The position numbers and the translations under genes are program-made. The notes beneath the pieces were generated by a model. That model ran no database searches. It had not been told where the DNA came from and worked only from the letters and a program-made list of their open reading frames with translations. Below, piece by piece: positions 35,926-42,735 of a DNA stretch of 42,891 nt; position 1 is the stretch's first letter, and each line of letters opens with the position of its first letter. The stretch is from a virus, in IMG/VR virus record IMGVR_UViG_3300042891_002370, positions 1 to 42,891 of that record. One strand, 5' to 3'.

Positions 35926-36061
35926 ATTTCTTAACACTCCCATTACTGTCTTACACTTAATCTATGGTTTATTTGGTGGTTTACTTTACTTCTTCCTTAA
36001 GCCAATTATTTTAGTGCTCTGGTATACCTGGAAAGAAATTAAACAATATAAGGTAAGATAA
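35918..36061 (+). CDS. 47-residue membrane miniprotein
   Basis: Overlaps the previous stop by 8 nt and ends one base before the next ATG. Hydrophobic core VLHLIYGLFGGLLYFFLKP then IILVLWYTW, with a basic end. Placement and composition support a real gene. Confidence 0.6.
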   Translation: MIEFLNTPITVLHLIYGLFGGLLYFFLKPIILVLWYTWKEIKQYKVR

Positions 36062-36268
36062 ATGATTAAATATTTTAATATTATTCTTGTAACAGTTTTA
36101 CTAGTAGTTGTTATTGGTTTGCTTGTTAGCTTTCCAATCATGCTTTTATGGAACTACTGTTTAGTGCCAGCAGTTAGTATTGCATCAGAAATCACATGGC
36201 TACAGGCCTGGGGGTTATTAATTTTATTCCATGCATTATTTAAATCATCAACCTATATTAAGAAATAG
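36062..36268 (+). CDS. Two-helix membrane protein, conserved in phages
   Basis: 68 residues with two transmembrane segments (IILVTVLLVVVIGLLVSFPIM and WGLLILFHALF). The ending ITWLQAWGLLILFHALFKS is typical of a small membrane protein found in many phages. Function unknown. Confidence 0.68.
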   Translation: MIKYFNIILVTVLLVVVIGLLVSFPIMLLWNYCLVPAVSIASEITWLQAWGLLILFHALFKSSTYIKK

Positions 36269-36443
36269 TCATCGTTCTGCAGAATTTTGGGAAGGATTTA
36301 ACGCAGCATATAAAACACCTCCGTCAAAATTTAAAAATCCTTACTGTTCTATAGAACAGGAAACAAAACATAAAGATTACAGAGACGGATGGGATGAAGG
36401 TCAATTTGAGGTAGATTATTTACTAAATCAATATCCTAGTTGA
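36231..36443 (+). CDS. Small protein with RMF-like pattern
   Basis: 70 residues, overlapping the previous gene by 38 nt. AEFWEGFNAAYKT, a central NPYC and YRDGWDEGQFE give the G..A....NPY......W..G pattern of ribosome modulation factor-like proteins. This is a resemblance of spacing only. If true it might act on host ribosomes. Confidence 0.55.
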   Translation: MHYLNHQPILRNSHRSAEFWEGFNAAYKTPPSKFKNPYCSIEQETKHKDYRDGWDEGQFEVDYLLNQYPS

Positions 36444-36450
36444 GGTTTTT

Positions 36451-36660
36451 ATGTCTAATGAACTTATTAACAGCTTAATAACACAGGCTGCTAATGCTAC
36501 TGGGAAGCATCTTGATCAAGATGCTTCTTATTACCTATGTAGACTTGTTGCTATTGAGTGTAATAAGATAATTAACGATTACATATGGCAATCGAATAAT
36601 AATGAAGCTAAAATTGCTTTATCTAATGTAATTTATGATTTGAGAAATAGGTTTAACTAA
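36451..36660 (+). CDS. Small helical protein, possible distant MNERI-family member
   Basis: 69 residues, GAGG upstream. MSNELINSLITQAANATG, then LVAIECNKIIND and a C-terminal YDLRNRFN. The order NELI, (L/I)V..EC and terminal (H/R)F(G/N) parallels the MNERI family, but identity is low. Confidence 0.6.
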   Translation: MSNELINSLITQAANATGKHLDQDASYYLCRLVAIECNKIINDYIWQSNNNEAKIALSNVIYDLRNRFN

Positions 36661-36661
36661 T

Positions 36662-37696
36662 ATGCGCAAGATGGCTACATTGAGAAGAATCGATAGTATT
36701 AGTCCTATCCAAGGTGCTGATGCTATCGAGGTTGCATCTGTTGGTGGTTGGAAAGTCGTAGTTAAAAAAGGTGAGTTTTCTGCTGGTGAGCTTGCCGTTT
36801 ATTGTGAAATTGATAGCTTTATACCACATCAACTAGCTCCATTTCTTACCAAAAGTGAAAAACCCAAAGAATTTGATGGAATTTTGGGTGAAAGGCTGCG
36901 TTCAATTAAGCTAAGAGGCCAAATTAGTCAAGGTCTTTTATTAAAAACTGACTGTGAAGATAATTCTGCACTGAAAATCGGGGATAAAACGTTTCCGTGT
37001 ATTGAAAACTATGATGTTAGTGACATTCTTAACGTAAAAAAATGGGAACTACCGGTGCCAGCACAGCTAACCGGTGTTGCTAAGGGTAGTTTTCCAGGTT
37101 TTTTACGTAAAACCGATCAGGAAAGGGTGCAAAACCTAAAAAATGAGCTTTTTGTATGGAGAAAAGCAGGATTTACGTGGGAAGTCACTGAGAAACTTGA
37201 CGGTTCTTCAATGACAGTGTATTGGAATAACGGAAACTTCGGTGTATGCTCAAGAAATCTGGATTTAAAAGAGGATGACAACAATAGTTTTTGGCAAGCA
37301 GCACGAAATAATCAGTTATTTGAGAAACTTTCTACAATTAACCGTAACGTTGCTATTCAAGGTGAGCTTATTGGTGAAGGTATTCAAAAAAATCGTTATG
37401 GTTTGAAAGGTCAAAAGTTTTTAGTGTTTGATATCTATGATATTGACCAAGGTGAATATATGAGACCTACTCACCGTATTCAACTATGTGATAGGTTAGA
37501 GCTATCTAGAGTGCCTCAGTTGTTTTCTCATAAAGAGTTTAGCGGCGATATAGATGAGATTCTTAGATTTGCCGAAGGCACTAGTGTACTGTATAATATT
37601 GAGAGGGAAGGTGTCGTGTTTAAGTGCAACGAATCTGAATTAAGTTTTAAAGCTATCAGTAATAAGTTCCTACTTAAAGGAGGACAAGATGAATGA
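36662..37696 (+). CDS. RNA ligase, Rnl5/DraRnl type
   Basis: 344 residues. An N-terminal OB-like domain of about 130 residues (TLRRIDSISPIQGADAIEV at the start) precedes the nucleotidyltransferase domain: motif I EKLDGSS with lysine 178, then SRN, GELIGEGIQKNRYGL, an EGVVFK motif IV and FKAISN motif V. N-terminal OB placement and length match Deinococcus radiodurans RNA ligase (Rnl5) rather than T4 Rnl1 or Rnl2. It seals nicks in RNA and may repair phage tRNAs cut by host nucleases. Confidence 0.85.
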   Translation: MRKMATLRRIDSISPIQGADAIEVASVGGWKVVVKKGEFSAGELAVYCEIDSFIPHQLAPFLTKSEKPKEFDGILGERLRSIKLRGQISQGLLLKTDCEDNSALKIGDKTFPCIENYDVSDILNVKKWELPVPAQLTGVAKGSFPGFLRKTDQERVQNLKNELFVWRKAGFTWEVTEKLDGSSMTVYWNNGNFGVCSRNLDLKEDDNNSFWQAARNNQLFEKLSTINRNVAIQGELIGEGIQKNRYGLKGQKFLVFDIYDIDQGEYMRPTHRIQLCDRLELSRVPQLFSHKEFSGDIDEILRFAEGTSVLYNIEREGVVFKCNESELSFKAISNKFLLKGGQDE

Positions 37697-37871
37697 TGTA
37701 TCTTTAGTGGGTAAGACTGTAGATATTCCTTTTGGGTGGAAATATGGGTTCCCCAAGCCATACAATCCGCGAGAAGGTGAACAGTTAAATGAGTGGCTTC
37801 TTCGCAATGGGTGTCCTAAAGAAGATATTGACTTTGCAATGCAGCATATGCGCATTTTCTTAACAGAGTAA
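37689..37871 (+). CDS. Small hypothetical protein
   Basis: 60 residues overlapping the ligase stop by 8 nt, with AAAGGAGGACAAG upstream. VGKTVDIPFGWKYGFPKPYN then NEWLLRNGCPKEDIDFAM. Coupled to the ligase, so a shared role is possible; no family known. Confidence 0.62.
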   Translation: MNDVSLVGKTVDIPFGWKYGFPKPYNPREGEQLNEWLLRNGCPKEDIDFAMQHMRIFLTE

Positions 37872-37873
37872 CT

Positions 37874-37990
37874 ATGTCTATTAAAAACAAGATTCTTAAT
37901 TTTATTTACTCACCACCATTTAATTTTACTTTAATGGAGTGGTTTGTTATGCTGGTAGTTTGTAGTCTAGTGCTTTGGATGTTTGTATGA
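37874..37990 (+). CDS. 38-residue membrane microprotein
   Basis: ATG three bases after the previous stop; stop overlaps the next gene start by 4 nt. One helix (EWFVMLVVCSLVLWMFV) at the C-terminus after a basic N-terminus. Supported by exact fit between coupled genes. Confidence 0.55.
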   Translation: MSIKNKILNFIYSPPFNFTLMEWFVMLVVCSLVLWMFV

Positions 37991-38616
37991 AAGTAGTTAT
38001 GAAGCCTTATCCTAAGTGGGTAGGCCCTTATCAACTAACAGAATTTTTAGTTAAGCTTGGATTAAGTGAAAGTAATAGAGAGAAAGTGGTAGATGTATTA
38101 GATAAAATTGGTATTACAACTCTTTGTAACAACATTCATAGCTTTTTATTATCTAGACGTGTTAGAGTAAAAATTCATAATTACGATTCGTGGGGTGCTT
38201 ATAATACATTAGGATTTATTATACTTCCTATCTTAAAGCAGCTTAAAGAAACAAAACATGGATCTCCTAATGTTGATGATATGGATGTTCCTGACCATCT
38301 AAGATCAACAGCAGCTAAACCGGCTGATAAAGAAAATGGAGAAGTAGATGATCTATTTCACAAAAGATGGGATTACGTGTTAGATGAAATGATATGGGCT
38401 TTTGAGCAACTTGAAACAGACTGGGAAGACCAGTATTGGAAGATAAAGCCTGAGCTAGATCTTTCTTCTCGAAAAGAAGATGAAGGTAAAGAAGTTGTTG
38501 AGGTAAATTGGCTACAAAAAGGTGAGTGTGATTGGGAAGGTAGAAATAGGCATGCTAAACGTATGGAGCAAGGGTTTATTTTGTTCGGCAAATACTATCA
38601 ATGTCTTTGGGACTAA
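37987..38616 (+). CDS. Conserved phage protein (RWDYVLDEMIWAFEQ family)
   Basis: 209 residues from ATG 37987 (a TTG 12 nt upstream is less likely). Pattern: KIHNYDSWGAYNTLGFIILPILKQLKETKHGSP, then D.DVP and KRWDYVLDEMIWAFEQLE, ending HAKRMEQGFILFGKYYQCLW. This is a widely conserved environmental T4-like protein with no assigned role; the quoted middle is in three parts along residues 60-165. Charged insert near 170-180. Confidence 0.78.
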   Translation: MKVVMKPYPKWVGPYQLTEFLVKLGLSESNREKVVDVLDKIGITTLCNNIHSFLLSRRVRVKIHNYDSWGAYNTLGFIILPILKQLKETKHGSPNVDDMDVPDHLRSTAAKPADKENGEVDDLFHKRWDYVLDEMIWAFEQLETDWEDQYWKIKPELDLSSRKEDEGKEVVEVNWLQKGECDWEGRNRHAKRMEQGFILFGKYYQCLWD

Positions 38617-38618
38617 AA

Positions 38619-38966
38619 ATGAATGATTTTATAAAAGTAATGAAAGAGATTGAAGAAAGTGAAGAGCAATTCTGGAATAGTCTATCTCATGAAGAAAAAC
38701 TCTGTTGCTTTAATTCTGTGTGTAGAAGAATTTATCAAGGTGAAATAATTAATAAAAAATCATACAGAGGGTTACTCTACGATGTATTTGGCTTTGATAC
38801 AAGCTCTTATGCACGTGCACAGATGGCCGGTTACCTTGCAATTCATAATTCAATTTTTACTATGGATGATCAAGAAGACATGTACATTGAATTTGCTAAA
38901 TTTCTTGGTCTTAGCGAAGAAGAAGCCCACAAAAAAACACTTGAGCATTTAAAAAGGATTATGTAA
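38619..38966 (+). CDS. Conserved phage protein, unknown
   Basis: 115 residues from ATG 38619. It has EEKLCCFNSVCRRIYQGEI, then SYRGLLYDVFGFD and ARAQMAGYLAIHNSIF, a pattern conserved in a phage family that often follows the previous gene. All-helical; function unknown. Confidence 0.75.
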   Translation: MNDFIKVMKEIEESEEQFWNSLSHEEKLCCFNSVCRRIYQGEIINKKSYRGLLYDVFGFDTSSYARAQMAGYLAIHNSIFTMDDQEDMYIEFAKFLGLSEEEAHKKTLEHLKRIM

Positions 38967-39334
38967 TGGAAAAATATAATTTTAATAGATATGATATGTC
39001 AGAAAAATTACCTGCTAGTGCTGAACATGATTATATACTTAAAGTTCCTAGACAGCCCATGGCAGCCACCGCGTTAGCTGAATCTATTGAGTCAAGTCTT
39101 GAAGATTTAGAGAAATCAGTTTATAATATCGTCATGCAGCTAGAGCAAGTACTTAAACCTGTAGATTCAACCTTGCCTGGGATGACTCAACACCCCTCTT
39201 TTATTCCTTCAGTGCAGATTAGTGAAGCAGATTCAAATTTATCTCCTTTCAGTAATAGGCTTGTAAATCTTAGAAATAGGATAGAGAGTCTAACAAAACA
39301 AATTAATTCAACTTCTTCTAGAGTACAGTTATGA
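38966..39334 (+). CDS. Hypothetical protein with helical pair
   Basis: 122 residues, TAATG-coupled. Helix (ESIESSLEDLEKSVYNIVMQLEQVL), a Pro/Ser-rich loop, then a second coiled-coil-like helix (NRLVNLRNRIESLTKQIN). Could be a small oligomerising protein. No family recognised. Confidence 0.65.
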   Translation: MEKYNFNRYDMSEKLPASAEHDYILKVPRQPMAATALAESIESSLEDLEKSVYNIVMQLEQVLKPVDSTLPGMTQHPSFIPSVQISEADSNLSPFSNRLVNLRNRIESLTKQINSTSSRVQL

Positions 39335-39498
39335 ATAATATTATTAATAGCTTTGGTAAGTTATTTCTTACTCCATCTATATCTATAGCTGACGCTGTAG
39401 TTATTTTTTTGCTAACTATGTTGCAAGGTTGGTGGATGTTTGCTATAATTCCTTGGATGTTTATTTCTTTTAAACTAAAGGTAAAATATGACACTTAA
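39331..39498 (+). CDS. 55-residue membrane miniprotein
   Basis: ATGA-coupled to the previous gene, overlapping the next by 11 nt. Two hydrophobic segments (SIADAVVIFLLTMLQGWW and MFAIIPWMFISF) with a basic end. Membrane character and tight fit support it. Confidence 0.6.
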   Translation: MNNIINSFGKLFLTPSISIADAVVIFLLTMLQGWWMFAIIPWMFISFKLKVKYDT

Positions 39499-39835
39499 TC
39501 AATTTTATAACCTTGCTAAAAAAGCGGGATTTTGCTTTTGGGAATCTGAATCTTGGAAGCCAGAAGGGGCTGTAATTGACTGGGCCGCTCAATATGATAA
39601 GGAAATGGTTAAGTTATATGAACTTATTGTACAACACTACGATGACAATTTAACAAGTAATGTTGAGGTAGATCTTACTGATGAAGAGCTTTTAGTGATT
39701 TTTAAAATGGCACATGAACGTGACATTACTTTAAATAAGATGGTCAATATTATTTTAGAGAATGCTTTGAGAGCTGATGAAAGTAAAAAGGAACAAACAT
39801 GGATAGAAGAAAGTTCATTAAAGGATCAGGATTAA
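39488..39835 (+). CDS. Two-part protein: MNERI-like N-terminus plus ribbon-helix-helix-like C-terminus
   Basis: 115 residues. Residues 1-55 (NLAKKAGFCFWESESWKPEGAVIDWAAQYDKEM...LYELIV) align with member 2 of the MNERI family at 29332. Residues 60-100 (VDLTDEELLVIFKMAHERDI then LNKMVNIILENAL) match a strand-helix-helix unit of Arc/MetJ type found in phage regulators. It may bind DNA. The Tat-signal gene starts inside its end. Confidence 0.68.
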   Translation: MTLNQFYNLAKKAGFCFWESESWKPEGAVIDWAAQYDKEMVKLYELIVQHYDDNLTSNVEVDLTDEELLVIFKMAHERDITLNKMVNIILENALRADESKKEQTWIEESSLKDQD

Positions 39836-40185
39836 TTGGAGGACTATTTGGTAGCGTGGTTGCTGGTAAAGTTATCGTAGAAAAAATTCACACTAAAGAA
39901 ATTATAACTCAAGTAAGCGATACAGTAGATAGCTCTAATGCACCTACAGTAGGTGTTGCAACACTAATGCTTCAAACAGAAAACCCTGATCTTTCGACAA
40001 AAAAAGACCTACCTATAGTTAATTTAAACAATAACCAATACGTTTTTACCTCTAGCAACTACAACCTTTATGATGTAGTTGAAAAGAATACTGTAAGTCT
40101 TGCAGCTGGTAAAGATAATAGGTTGTGGATTAAAGTTAATAATGAATGGTTAAGATTGTCAGTGGATAAAACAGTTAATTCGTAA
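39799..40185 (+). CDS. Tat-exported protein, unknown
   Basis: 128 residues, AAAGGAAC upstream. The N-terminus MDRRKFIKGSGLIGGLFGSV is a twin-arginine signal (RRxFxK followed by a hydrophobic stretch ending near AGKV). The mature part is about 100 residues, beta-rich, Asn-rich (VNLNNNQYVFTSSNYNLYD), with no Cys. Tat signals are rare in phage proteins. No family known. Confidence 0.68.
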   Translation: MDRRKFIKGSGLIGGLFGSVVAGKVIVEKIHTKEIITQVSDTVDSSNAPTVGVATLMLQTENPDLSTKKDLPIVNLNNNQYVFTSSNYNLYDVVEKNTVSLAAGKDNRLWIKVNNEWLRLSVDKTVNS

Positions 40186-40191
40186 TAAATA
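40184..40191 (+). promoter_or_regulatory. Late promoter-like octamer AATAAATA
   Basis: Overlaps the stop of the Tat protein gene and lies 7 nt before tRNA-Ser. Could drive the tRNA and the phosphoesterase genes. Confidence 0.45.
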
Positions 40192-40198
40192 ACTGTTC

Positions 40199-40289
40199 GG
40201 AGGGACAAACCGATTGGTGACGGTACCTGTCTTGAAAACAGTTGAGTGTTAATAGCGCCTTGGGGGTTCGACTCCCCCTCCCTCCGCCA
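40199..40289 (+). tRNA. tRNA-Ser (anticodon TGA)
   Basis: Acceptor GGAGGGA/TCCCTCC, discriminator G, CCA encoded. Anticodon loop CTTGAAA (TGA) on a CTGT/ACAG stem, a long variable arm typical of Ser, and T-arm GGGGG-TTCGACT-CCCCC. Confidence 0.92.
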
Positions 40290-40300
40290 AAAGGAATAAC

Positions 40301-40879
40301 ATGCCAGCAGTTTTTTTAATAAGCGATACTCATTTCGGCCACGAAAAAACATGCACCGTCTTTAAACGTGAAGATGGTAGTCCTTTACGTCCATTTAAAA
40401 ATGCTGAAGAAATGGATGAGGAAATGATAAAGAGGTGGAACGAAAGAGTGAGACCTTCAGACAAAGTGTACCATTTAGGTGATGTAGTTATTAATAGAAA
40501 ATCATTACAAGTACTTAAAAGATTGAACGGCGATAAAGTGCTTATTAAAGGCAACCATGATATATTTAAACTTAATGACTACACCGAACACTTTAGGGAT
40601 ATTAGAGGGTATCATGTTATGAATGGCATGATTTTAAGTCATGTACCAGTACACACTGATCAACTATATCGTTTTGGATGTAATATTCACGGACATCTAC
40701 ACGCTAATAGAGTAATGAAGATTAATGATTCTAATCAAAAAATTATAGACCCTAACTACTTTAATGCTAGTGTTGAATGTATCGATTTTGCTCCTATTTT
40801 ATTTGAAGATGCTATCAAAAAAATTATTGAGCAAGGTGGAACTGTAGGATTTAAATCGTCAACTTATAACGTAGATTAA
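40301..40879 (+). CDS. Metallophosphoesterase (calcineurin-like)
   Basis: 192 residues, AAAGGAATAAC upstream. Metal-binding motifs are all present: SDTHFGH at residues 7-13, GDVV near 60, KGNHDIF near 85, SHVPVH and GHLH near 130. It resembles the small YfcE/MJ0936-like phosphoesterases found in phages and bacteria. Substrate (nucleotide, phosphodiester or 2',3'-cyclic phosphate) unknown. Located between tRNA genes, so an RNA-end role is possible. Confidence 0.85.
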   Translation: MPAVFLISDTHFGHEKTCTVFKREDGSPLRPFKNAEEMDEEMIKRWNERVRPSDKVYHLGDVVINRKSLQVLKRLNGDKVLIKGNHDIFKLNDYTEHFRDIRGYHVMNGMILSHVPVHTDQLYRFGCNIHGHLHANRVMKINDSNQKIIDPNYFNASVECIDFAPILFEDAIKKIIEQGGTVGFKSSTYNVD

Positions 40880-40881
40880 TT

Positions 40882-41688
40882 ATGAAGATTTCTATTTGTT
40901 CTGATTTACATATCGAGTTTGGTACATATAATATGCAAAACATTGATAATGCAGATGTATTAGTCCTAGCTGGAGATGTTTGTGTAGCTAAAGCGTTTAG
41001 TACACAATCTAAACCACACATCCTAGAATTTTTTAAGCTGTGCTCTAATAATTTTAAGCATGTAATTTATATTTTAGGAAATCATGAGCACTATCAAGGT
41101 GTGTTTATAGAAACGCTTAGCATATTAAAGAATGAGCTCTCTCAATTTACAAATATTTATATTTTAGAGAGAGAATCTATAACTTTAGATGATGTTACGT
41201 TTTTGTGTCAGACGTTGTGGACTGATTTTAATGACAGCGATCCTATCTCTATAACTCTATGTCAAAGACATATGAACGATTATAGGGTTATAAAAGAGCA
41301 AGATGTAGGGCCTTTTGGTAAATCTAAAGCTATTACGCCTCATCGTACTCTTGACGAGCATAAGACAAGTATTAATTTCTTAAAAAATAGATTATTAGAG
41401 CTTAAAAATAATAAGGTAGTGATAGTAGGGCACCACGCCCCTTCTCATAAGAGTGTTAAACCAAGATACGAGAGAGATTTTCATTTGAATGGAGCGTACC
41501 GTTCAAACTTAGAGCATATTATGATTGATAATCCTAATATTAAACTATGGATACATGGACATACACATGAGCAGTTTGATTATATTATTAATCAAACAAG
41601 AGTGGTGTGCAATCCTAGGGGGTACTTAGGGTATGAAAGAGGTCCTCAAGAAACAGACCCCTATTACCCTCTTACAGTTGAAGTTTAG
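40882..41688 (+). CDS. Metallophosphoesterase (second, larger)
   Basis: 268 residues, two bases after the previous stop. SDLHIEF at the start, LAGDVC near 33, LGNHEHY near 66, VGHHAPSH near 180 and HGHTHEQ near 227 form a full calcineurin-like metal site. It is related to the Icc/serine-threonine phosphatase-like proteins common in phages. Different size and motif variants show it is not a recent copy of the upstream gene. Confidence 0.87.
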   Translation: MKISICSDLHIEFGTYNMQNIDNADVLVLAGDVCVAKAFSTQSKPHILEFFKLCSNNFKHVIYILGNHEHYQGVFIETLSILKNELSQFTNIYILERESITLDDVTFLCQTLWTDFNDSDPISITLCQRHMNDYRVIKEQDVGPFGKSKAITPHRTLDEHKTSINFLKNRLLELKNNKVVIVGHHAPSHKSVKPRYERDFHLNGAYRSNLEHIMIDNPNIKLWIHGHTHEQFDYIINQTRVVCNPRGYLGYERGPQETDPYYPLTVEV

Positions 41689-41820
41689 TAGTAGAATCTA
41701 TCTCTAATGCTTAACTCGGCTCTTTTTGCTCGACTTTCAACTACACTGTCAAAAATTGTTTTGAAAAAAAATAAAATGGATTTTAGCATGTTTTACCTTT
41801 TGAGTAGTTTAAATAAAAAT
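41689..41820 (+). other. Non-coding gap
   Basis: AT-rich, no supported gene. It includes long A runs and no clear promoter; the region ends at the terminator hairpin at 41821. Confidence 0.5.
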
Positions 41821-41837
41821 GCGGGATTTTGTCCCGC
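41821..41837 (+). terminator. Rho-independent terminator-like hairpin
   Basis: GCGGGA, TTTTG, TCCCGC, followed by TTAGTATTTA. Preceded by an A-rich stretch, so it might act in both directions. Confidence 0.65.
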
Positions 41838-41848
41838 TTAGTATTTAT

Positions 41849-41856
41849 AATAAATA
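41849..41856 (+). promoter_or_regulatory. Late promoter-like octamer AATAAATA
   Basis: Between the terminator and the outer-membrane-like gene; probably transcribes that gene and the tRNA cluster. Confidence 0.6.
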
Positions 41857-41888
41857 TTTTAGACCTATTGGTCGTTAAAGGAGATGTT

Positions 41889-42326
41889 ATGAAGAAATTA
41901 TTGTTTGCAACTCTGTTGTCTGCTGCCTTTGCAGCTAACTCAGCTGAAGTGGGTCTTACTGCTGGTAAAGTAAAAGCTCATGATCAAAATGTATATAGTC
42001 TATCATTAGGCACGTCATTGCTTGGTCTTAAAGTTTCCTCAGAAGTAAAATTAGCCAAGGATGTTTATACCAGCGTTGGTGCTGATGTAGGCAAAGAATT
42101 TAAAGTCTGGAAAGTGGGTGTTACTCCTCATATTGGCGGAGCATACGTACAATCTGATCTCAGAGGTAAAGAGAGTGGAAGTGTTATTTCAACGGGTGTT
42201 GAATTCTCATACAATTTAACTAAAGGTATTGCCCTCGTTGGTGACTACTCGTATACCTGGGATCTTCAAAGTAAAACCGATTTTCAAGGCGGGCAGTTTA
42301 TGGCAGGTATTAGAGTAAACTTTTAA
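41889..42326 (+). CDS. Small outer-membrane beta-barrel-like exported protein
   Basis: 145 residues from the ATG at 41889 after AAAGGAG; an in-frame start at 41829 lies before the promoter. Signal peptide 1-19 (KKLLFATLLSAAFAANS). The mature part alternates polar and hydrophobic residues in about eight strands and ends in a terminal Phe (MAGIRVNF), the usual signal for outer membrane assembly. A late promoter precedes it. Possibly a superinfection or surface-modifying protein; function unknown. Confidence 0.72.
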   Translation: MKKLLFATLLSAAFAANSAEVGLTAGKVKAHDQNVYSLSLGTSLLGLKVSSEVKLAKDVYTSVGADVGKEFKVWKVGVTPHIGGAYVQSDLRGKESGSVISTGVEFSYNLTKGIALVGDYSYTWDLQSKTDFQGGQFMAGIRVNF

Positions 42327-42335
42327 ACATTTTTA

Positions 42336-42412
42336 GCCCAGGTGATGGAATTGGTATACGTGTTGGTCTTAGAAGCCAAATTTTGTGGGTTCGAGTCCCA
42401 CCCTGGGCACCA
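42336..42412 (+). tRNA. tRNA-Leu (anticodon TAG), without long variable arm
   Basis: GCCCAGG/CCTGGGC, discriminator A, CCA encoded; anticodon stem TTGGT/GCCAA with loop CTTAGAA (TAG); T-arm GTGGG-TTCGAGT-CCCAC. The variable loop is only ATTTT (5 nt), whereas bacterial tRNA-Leu normally has a long arm. Confidence 0.85.
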
Positions 42413-42417
42413 AAAGT

Positions 42418-42491
42418 TGCGGGATAGAGAAATGGTATCTCGAGAGTCTCATAAGCTCTAGTTCTTGGTTCAATTCCAAGTCCCGCTACCA
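42418..42491 (+). tRNA. tRNA-Met (anticodon CAT)
   Basis: Acceptor TGCGGGA/TCCCGCT with a T-T mismatch at 1-72, A73 and encoded CCA; anticodon loop CTCATAA; T-arm CTTGG-TTCAATT-CCAAG. The unpaired first position recalls initiator tRNA, but the three G-C pairs of an initiator anticodon stem are absent. tRNA-Ile2 (lysidine) cannot be excluded. Confidence 0.85.
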
Positions 42492-42529
42492 GTTGATTTT
42501 AATTTAATATTGATATAAAATGTGTTTAT

Positions 42530-42618
42530 GGGTAAGCGGCGAAGTTGGAGGGTCGCAGCAGACTGTAAATCTGTCTCCCGAAAGGGACTAGTAGGTTCGA
42601 ATCCTACCTTACCCACCA
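42530..42618 (+). tRNA. tRNA-Tyr (anticodon GTA)
   Basis: GGGTAAG/CTTACCC, A73, CCA encoded; anticodon loop CTGTAAA on CAGA/TCTG; long variable arm with CTCCC-GAAA-GGGA; T-arm GTAGG-TTCGAAT-CCTAC. Its final CA is also the first two bases of RNA element 3. Confidence 0.93.
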
Positions 42619-42735
42619 TATTGAAGCATATTGTAAGCCATCTCCGATGATCAAGGAGGCGTAGGGTGTATGATAGTAGACAATCGGCCGATAAAGCTAC
42701 TGACCCACCTAGATAGTACAGTATGTTTCAATATG
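42617..42735 (+). ncRNA. Structured RNA element 3
   Basis: CATATTGAAGCATATTGTA (42617-42635) pairs with TACAGTATGTTTCAATATG (42717-42735), 19 bp including two wobble pairs. Inside: CTCC/GGAG, GGGT/ACCC enclosing AGTAG/CTACT and an ATCGG/CCGAT palindrome. It shares the outer helix with elements 1 and 2, but has no T-arm. It starts inside the CCA of tRNA-Tyr, so tRNA 3' processing and this RNA's 5' end must be linked. Confidence 0.7.
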
